Origin: Spirochaetota bacterium
GTDB taxonomy: Bacteria; Spirochaetota; Spirochaetia; Treponematales; Treponemataceae
Assembly: GCA_023393015.1 (NCBI GenBank)
Contig: JAEWMY010000033.1
Coordinates: forward strand, 1-64,000
Direction of reading: 5' to 3'
Length of the DNA stretch: 64,000 nucleotides
This document shows positions 60,019-64,000 of the stretch, one piece after another. Made by a program: the position numbers and the translations under genes. Numbering within the stretch: position 1 is the stretch's first letter; each line of letters opens with the position of its first letter. Under the pieces are notes generated by a model. The model had not been told where the DNA came from. It did no database searches and saw nothing but the letters and a program-made list of their open reading frames with translations.

Positions 60019-61707
60019 ATGCGATACGAATTCACGATAACTCTCACGCCCGACGAAGAACGAAACGAAACCCTCCTGGCCGTCCGTATTACCGAGGCAC
60101 TCGCGAAGGCGGGCGCCGGTACGGCCGCCGACGGCGTCGCCGGAAACCGGGCCGTCAAGCCGACTCTCCTCAAGCGATCGATCGACGCGCGGCACGGACG
60201 CGTACTCGTGCACCTCCGGTACGGCGTGTCGACCGGTTCGGCCGAAACGGAGAACGCGTCTTCTTCCCGCGCGCGCCGGACGGCCGACCCCGCGAAACGG
60301 GTCGTCATCGTCGGCTCGGGGCCCGCCGGCCTCTTCGCGGCCCTGCGCCTTCTCGAGGCGGGCGTCACGCCCGTCGTCGTCGAGCGGGGAAAGCCGACCG
60401 ACGAGCGCAAACGCGACATCGCACTCATCAGCCGCGAGGGAAAAGTCGATCCCGAGTCGAACTACTGCTTCGGCGAGGGCGGGGCGGGAACCTTTTCCGA
60501 CGGGAAGCTCCATACCAAATCGAAAAAACGCGGCGACGAGGCGCGCGTCCGCGCGATATTCCGCGAATTCGGGGCGGACGAGGCGATCCTCACCGACGCG
60601 CACCCGCATGTCGGCACGGACCGCCTGCCGGGTATCGTCAACGCGATGCGCGCCGAGATCGAGCGGCACGGCGGCGAAGTCCGCTTCGGGACGCGGTGCG
60701 TCGGCGTCATCGCGGACCGCGCGGGTTCCGGAGAAACGACGGCGCGGGGCGTCACGGTCGTTTCGTGCGACGGCACTGCCGGCTCTGCCGAGGGCCCCGA
60801 AACGGAAATTCTCGGAGACGCGGTGATTCTCGCGACGGGGCACTCGGCCCGGGACGCCCACGAGATGATCGCGAAGCTCGAAGCCCTGACGGGAATCCCC
60901 GCCCTCGAAGCCAAGACCTTCGCGATGGGCGTGCGCGTGGAGCATCCGCGCGGGATCGTCGACCGGATACAGTACCACGGACGCGCGGCGGAAGCGAATC
61001 TCGGGGCGGCGACGTACAAACTCGCCTCCCAGGAAGAAGGCCGCGGCGTCTACTCCTTCTGCATGTGCCCCGGAGGCCTCGTCGTGCCGTCGGCGTCGGA
61101 AGGCGACGCGGTCGTCGTCAACGGGATGTCTCCCTCGAGCCGCGCGACGAAGTGGTCGAACGCGGCCATCGTCGTCGAGATACGCCCCGAGGACGTGCCG
61201 GATTCATTCCGTTCGGACGGGCACCCGGCGCTCGCGGGCGTACGCTTCCAGCGATGGCTCGAACGGGAGGCCTTCAGGCAGGCGGCGCTCGCGCTCGCGC
61301 TCGCGGGCGCGAACGGGCAGGCGGCTCCCGCCCAACGCCTCGCGGACTTTCTCGCGCGCCGCCCGAGCGCGACATTGCCGGAATCGTCGTACACGGCGGG
61401 GCTCGTTTCCTCGCGCCTCGACGAATGGCTTCCGGCCCACATCGAGACGCGCCTTCGCGCGGCGTTCCCCGCCTTTGACCGGCTCATGCGCGGCTTCGCC
61501 TGCGACGAGGCCCTCCTCATCGCGCCGGAAACGCGCACGTCGTCGCCCGTCCGAGTCCTCAGGGACGTGACGACGCTCGAGTGCGCGGGAGTACGCGGAC
61601 TCTACCCCGCGGGCGAGGGGTCCGGATACTCGGGGGGAATTTCATCCTCCGCGATGGACGGCGAGCGCGTCGCCGAGGCGATACTCGCGGCTCGCGGCTG
61701 GGAGTGA
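60019..61707 (+). CDS. FAD-dependent dehydrogenase (NAD(FAD)-utilising, COG2509-like)
   Basis: A 562-residue protein. Residues 1-85 form a small N-terminal domain (RYEFTITLTPDEERNE); then the FAD Rossmann motif VVIVGSGPAGLFAALRLLEAG starts near 93, followed by ESNYCFGEGGAGTFSDGKL and the C-terminal FAD motif GLYPAGEGSGYSGGISSSAMDG. This is the arrangement of the widespread COG2509 family, whose substrate is not established; a link to tRNA or heme metabolism has been suggested for relatives but I cannot confirm it. It diverges from the arabinose operon and is monocistronic. Confidence 0.85.
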   Translation: MRYEFTITLTPDEERNETLLAVRITEALAKAGAGTAADGVAGNRAVKPTLLKRSIDARHGRVLVHLRYGVSTGSAETENASSSRARRTADPAKRVVIVGSGPAGLFAALRLLEAGVTPVVVERGKPTDERKRDIALISREGKVDPESNYCFGEGGAGTFSDGKLHTKSKKRGDEARVRAIFREFGADEAILTDAHPHVGTDRLPGIVNAMRAEIERHGGEVRFGTRCVGVIADRAGSGETTARGVTVVSCDGTAGSAEGPETEILGDAVILATGHSARDAHEMIAKLEALTGIPALEAKTFAMGVRVEHPRGIVDRIQYHGRAAEANLGAATYKLASQEEGRGVYSFCMCPGGLVVPSASEGDAVVVNGMSPSSRATKWSNAAIVVEIRPEDVPDSFRSDGHPALAGVRFQRWLEREAFRQAALALALAGANGQAAPAQRLADFLARRPSATLPESSYTAGLVSSRLDEWLPAHIETRLRAAFPAFDRLMRGFACDEALLIAPETRTSSPVRVLRDVTTLECAGVRGLYPAGEGSGYSGGISSSAMDGERVAEAILAARGWE

Positions 61708-61726
61708 GACCGAGGGGACGGAGGGC

Positions 61727-63574
61727 CTACCGGGGCGAGGGACAGGGGCAGGAGGCGATGTCGGCCGGCTCGGAAAGATAGAAGCCCTGGAAAAAATCGA
61801 TATTCATGTCGCGCAGGGACTCGAAGACGTGCACGTCCTCGACGAACTCCGCGACGGTCTTCTTGTTCGACTTCTTGCAGAAGTGGATGATCCCCTCGAC
61901 GAGGAGCCGCGCGCTCTCGTCGCTCTTGATCTGGCGTATGAGGGATCCGTCGATCTTGACGATGTCCACCGGCAGGTTGATGAGGTTGCAGTAGTTCGAG
62001 TAGCCGGTCCCGAAATCGTCGATGGCGATCTTGAAGCCGTAGTGCGAGATGTAATCGATGAACCAGATGCACTTGTCGAGCTCGACGAGCTCGTCGCTTT
62101 CGAGTATCTCGAAGATGATCCTGCCCTTCTTGCCCCGGATGCGGTCGTGTACCTCGTCGACGAGGGCTATGAAGTCGGGACGCACGATGTCGTTGATCGA
62201 GATGTTTACCGAGATGTCGACGTCGTGTTCCAGTATCTCGTCGGCCGACTTTCTCAGGATGAAGTCGGTCAGGTACTGGTAGAAGCCGGTCGACTTCGCG
62301 ACGCCGAGATACGGGTAGATAGAGTCGTAGGAGCCGTCCTGTTTCCTGATACGGAGCAGGGCCTCGTACCAGGCGATGCCGCTTCCGTCCGAGTTGAACA
62401 CCGGCTGGAAGACCGCGCGAAAGGCCCTCGTTTCGCGGTTGTTGACGAGCTCGGTGAAGCGGATCACGTACTGGTAGGCGCTGTCCCGCTCGTCGTTTCC
62501 GTCCTCGAACACGGTTATCACGGAGTGCCCGCGCTCGGCCTTCTTGAGCGCCACGTCCGCGCGGGAGAAGGGCGCGTCGTGGTCGCCCGGCGCCACGATC
62601 GCCGCCCCGACGCGGTAGACGAGCTTGATCCGGTCGCGCTCCCAGGGAAGGGACTCGAGCTCGAGCGACTTGACGACGTCGTTCAGGCACTGCGCCGCGT
62701 CCGCCACCGTCGTTCCCGCGCGGGCGTCTATCAAGAGTCCGTACTCGTTGTACTTGAGCTGGTATGTCCGATAGCGGTAGCGCGGCTGGTACTTCAGGAG
62801 CTTCTGCGAGGCGAATTGCGAAATGACGTCCGAGAACTCGTACCCGAAAAGTGCGACGAGGTCGCTGAAGTTCTCGATCTTGATGATCGCGAAGATATAG
62901 GCCCGGTCCCGCAGGATGCTGTGCGACAGCACGTCCTTGTTGGGCAAACCGGTGGTCGGGTCGAACATGAGAAGGTCGGTCAGCCGTCCGACGAGGGACT
63001 CCTGCCAACGCTCGGAAAACCAGGCGAGAAGGAAGAGAAAGACCGAGGCCGCGAGGGCGATGCCGAGGTCGCCGACGGGCAGGGCGGAAGCCGGGGAGAG
63101 AACCGCGCCGGAGCCCTGAAGGCCCCAGGCCGCGAGGACGATCGCGACCGACGAGGCGTACCAGCCGACGCCGCGCTTGGTGCCGCGAAGCTGTACGCAA
63201 AGTACCGGACACACCGCGAAAAGGAGGATGACGGCGAGCGACCACCCGGACACGTAGAGTATCGCTATGAGCCCCAAGGGCATCTGCGCGAGGCACACGT
63301 ACGTCATGACGCGTATGTCGCGGAAGCGAACGAGAAACAGGATTTCGAAGACGATAATCCCGATCGAGGAGGAGGCGCCGACCAAGAGGGCTGTCGCCGG
63401 AGAAGGAAGCGCGCGCAGCAGGATGATCGCCGGAATAAGCAGGGACGAGCCGAGGGAGAAAATCATCAAGCTGAATTTATACTGCCGGCCATCCTCGCGA
63501 ATCGCCTTGTACCATTGGGTTTTCTTGAAATTGAATTCCCCGAGCCCCGCCTTGCGGATCTTTTTCTCCAGCAT
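61727..63574 (-). CDS. Membrane GGDEF-EAL protein, probable c-di-GMP phosphodiesterase
   Basis: A 615-residue protein. The first ~190 residues hold about five membrane helices. The GGDEF domain follows, but the signature is degenerate (KYNEY where GGDEF is expected), so cyclase activity is unlikely. The EAL domain (~370-615) is complete: YEALLRI, NISIND, EILESDE, DDFGTGYSN, VKIDGSLI, VAEFVED and FFQGFYL. It should hydrolyse c-di-GMP. ATG 63574 is chosen because the -10 box ends 8 nt before it; an ATG at 63580 would follow the box by 2 nt. It lies 45 nt downstream of a Crp/Fnr gene. Confidence 0.88.
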   Translation of the reverse strand: MLEKKIRKAGLGEFNFKKTQWYKAIREDGRQYKFSLMIFSLGSSLLIPAIILLRALPSPATALLVGASSSIGIIVFEILFLVRFRDIRVMTYVCLAQMPLGLIAILYVSGWSLAVILLFAVCPVLCVQLRGTKRGVGWYASSVAIVLAAWGLQGSGAVLSPASALPVGDLGIALAASVFLFLLAWFSERWQESLVGRLTDLLMFDPTTGLPNKDVLSHSILRDRAYIFAIIKIENFSDLVALFGYEFSDVISQFASQKLLKYQPRYRYRTYQLKYNEYGLLIDARAGTTVADAAQCLNDVVKSLELESLPWERDRIKLVYRVGAAIVAPGDHDAPFSRADVALKKAERGHSVITVFEDGNDERDSAYQYVIRFTELVNNRETRAFRAVFQPVFNSDGSGIAWYEALLRIRKQDGSYDSIYPYLGVAKSTGFYQYLTDFILRKSADEILEHDVDISVNISINDIVRPDFIALVDEVHDRIRGKKGRIIFEILESDELVELDKCIWFIDYISHYGFKIAIDDFGTGYSNYCNLINLPVDIVKIDGSLIRQIKSDESARLLVEGIIHFCKKSNKKTVAEFVEDVHVFESLRDMNIDFFQGFYLSEPADIASCPCPSPR

Positions 63575-63582
63575 GTCCATCC

Positions 63583-63612
63583 ATACTACGGGAGCATTGT
63601 TGCATTTGTCAA
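63583..63612 (-). promoter_or_regulatory. Promoter of the GGDEF-EAL gene
   Basis: On the minus strand TTGACA (63612-63607), 18 nt, TAGTAT (63588-63583). The transcript would start about at the ATG 63574. Confidence 0.55.
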
Positions 63613-63618
63613 CGAATA

Positions 63619-64000
63619 TCAGAAATGCAGGGTAAACAGGTTGCCCGAGACGGTTATAAGACCCTCCTTGCGCATCTTTCCGAGTTCGCGGGAGAGGGCG
63701 CTCCGGTCGACGCAAAGGTAATCGGAAAGCTCGTGGCGCATGAAGGGGATCGTAAACGGCGCGCCGCGCTCGGCTCCGGAAACGGACGAAAGGTAGGTCA
63801 TGAGCTTGCCGCGGATGCTCCGCTGCGACAATACGTCGAGTTTCGCGCTGAGGGTAAGGTTCTTGCGGGCGAAGAGACCGAGCAGGTTCATGATGACCCG
63901 GGAATGAAAGGCGCAGGCGGTCGAACAGGTTTGCACGAGTTTCCGGAACGGAAGGAAGAGCACCGAGGAATCCTCTACGGCGATCACGCTCACGGGACAG
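63619..64000 (-). CDS. Crp/Fnr-family regulator, 3' part, cut by the window edge
   Basis: The last 126 or so residues of a Crp/Fnr-type regulator; the frame stays open to the window end, so the N-terminal cyclic-nucleotide-binding-like part lies outside. Visible are the end of the effector domain (CPVSVIAVEDSSVLFLPF), the dimer helix (FHSRVIMNLLGLFARKNLTLSAKLDVLS) and the winged helix-turn-helix (MRHELSDYLCVDRSALSRELGKMRKEGLI). It precedes the EAL phosphodiesterase on the same strand. The ligand cannot be judged without the missing part. Confidence 0.88.
   Translation of the reverse strand, partial: CPVSVIAVEDSSVLFLPFRKLVQTCSTACAFHSRVIMNLLGLFARKNLTLSAKLDVLSQRSIRGKLMTYLSSVSGAERGAPFTIPFMRHELSDYLCVDRSALSRELGKMRKEGLITVSGNLFTLHF

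Noticed and set aside
1..64000. CRISPR arrays, prophage, insertion sequences or tRNA genes.
   Set aside because: No regularly spaced repeats of 25-40 bp, no transposase or phage proteins, and no cloverleaf with a recognisable T-loop were found when reading the gaps.

Overview
The window reads as GC-rich chromosomal DNA of a diderm bacterium, most likely a spirochaete (Spirochaetota, Treponema/Spirochaeta-like). This is an inference from gene content and style: a membrane-anchored chemoreceptor, an outer-membrane barrel, MocR-pdxST, ABC sugar uptake and a CPS I-like carAB pair. There is no rRNA or tRNA in the window to prove it. About 52 protein genes are packed on both strands. I see no mobile element, phage gene or CRISPR array.

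Layout. 146-3610: SlyX-like protein, single-domain response regulator, and an acyl-CoA ligase/MscS pair. 3730-8771: large orphan (alpha/alpha)6-barrel (GH94-like) protein, HAD nucleotidase, PlsC-like acyltransferase. 8833-15444: histidine biosynthesis, with hisD alone and then hisG-hisB-hisAIE behind a transcription attenuator that encodes a leader peptide with four consecutive His codons; hisA, hisI and hisE are fused into one gene. Between the two his loci are a DUF/GIY-YIG pair and an unrecognised membrane protein. 15527-23658: argA, a carA/carB pair resembling vertebrate CPS I, a MATE exporter and arginase. Both CPS subunits lack residues needed for catalysis in the classical enzyme; this is the most unusual part of the window. 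23723-30347: housekeeping genes (YgjV-GNAT fusion, PpnP, Cys-rich membrane protein, orphan adenine methylase, Nth, ABC-F, phosphodiesterase, hypothetical). 30423-33977: chemoreceptor, LiaF-like protein, FMN-dependent hydroxyacid oxidase-like protein. 34087-37149: pdxR-pdxS-pdxT, ended by a clear terminator. 37244-41349: small membrane protein, a TetR/DUF2271/barrel operon and an AraC-type regulator.

41342-59769 is an arabinose and galactose utilisation island. One long minus-strand operon runs lacI-araB-araA-araD-sugar ABC importer (binding protein, ATPase, permease)-galTK, with GalT and GalK fused in one polypeptide. A second minus-strand operon runs araN-araP-araQ-like importer, GH51 arabinofuranosidase and lipoprotein GH43 arabinanase. 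Together they would cut arabinan outside the cell, import the oligomers and monomers, release L-arabinose, and carry it to xylulose 5-phosphate. An ArsR-type regulator lies between the two operons; a 16-bp inverted repeat at its own promoter recurs upstream of the second operon. 60019-64000: FAD-dependent dehydrogenase, a GGDEF/EAL membrane protein with a degenerate GGDEF site, and the 3' part of a Crp/Fnr regulator cut by the window edge.

Across the window, genes that begin a transcription unit often have a -10 box (commonly TGnTATAvT) ending only 6-10 nt before the start codon and no Shine-Dalgarno, which predicts leaderless or near-leaderless mRNAs. Genes inside operons usually carry good AGGAGG-type sites.
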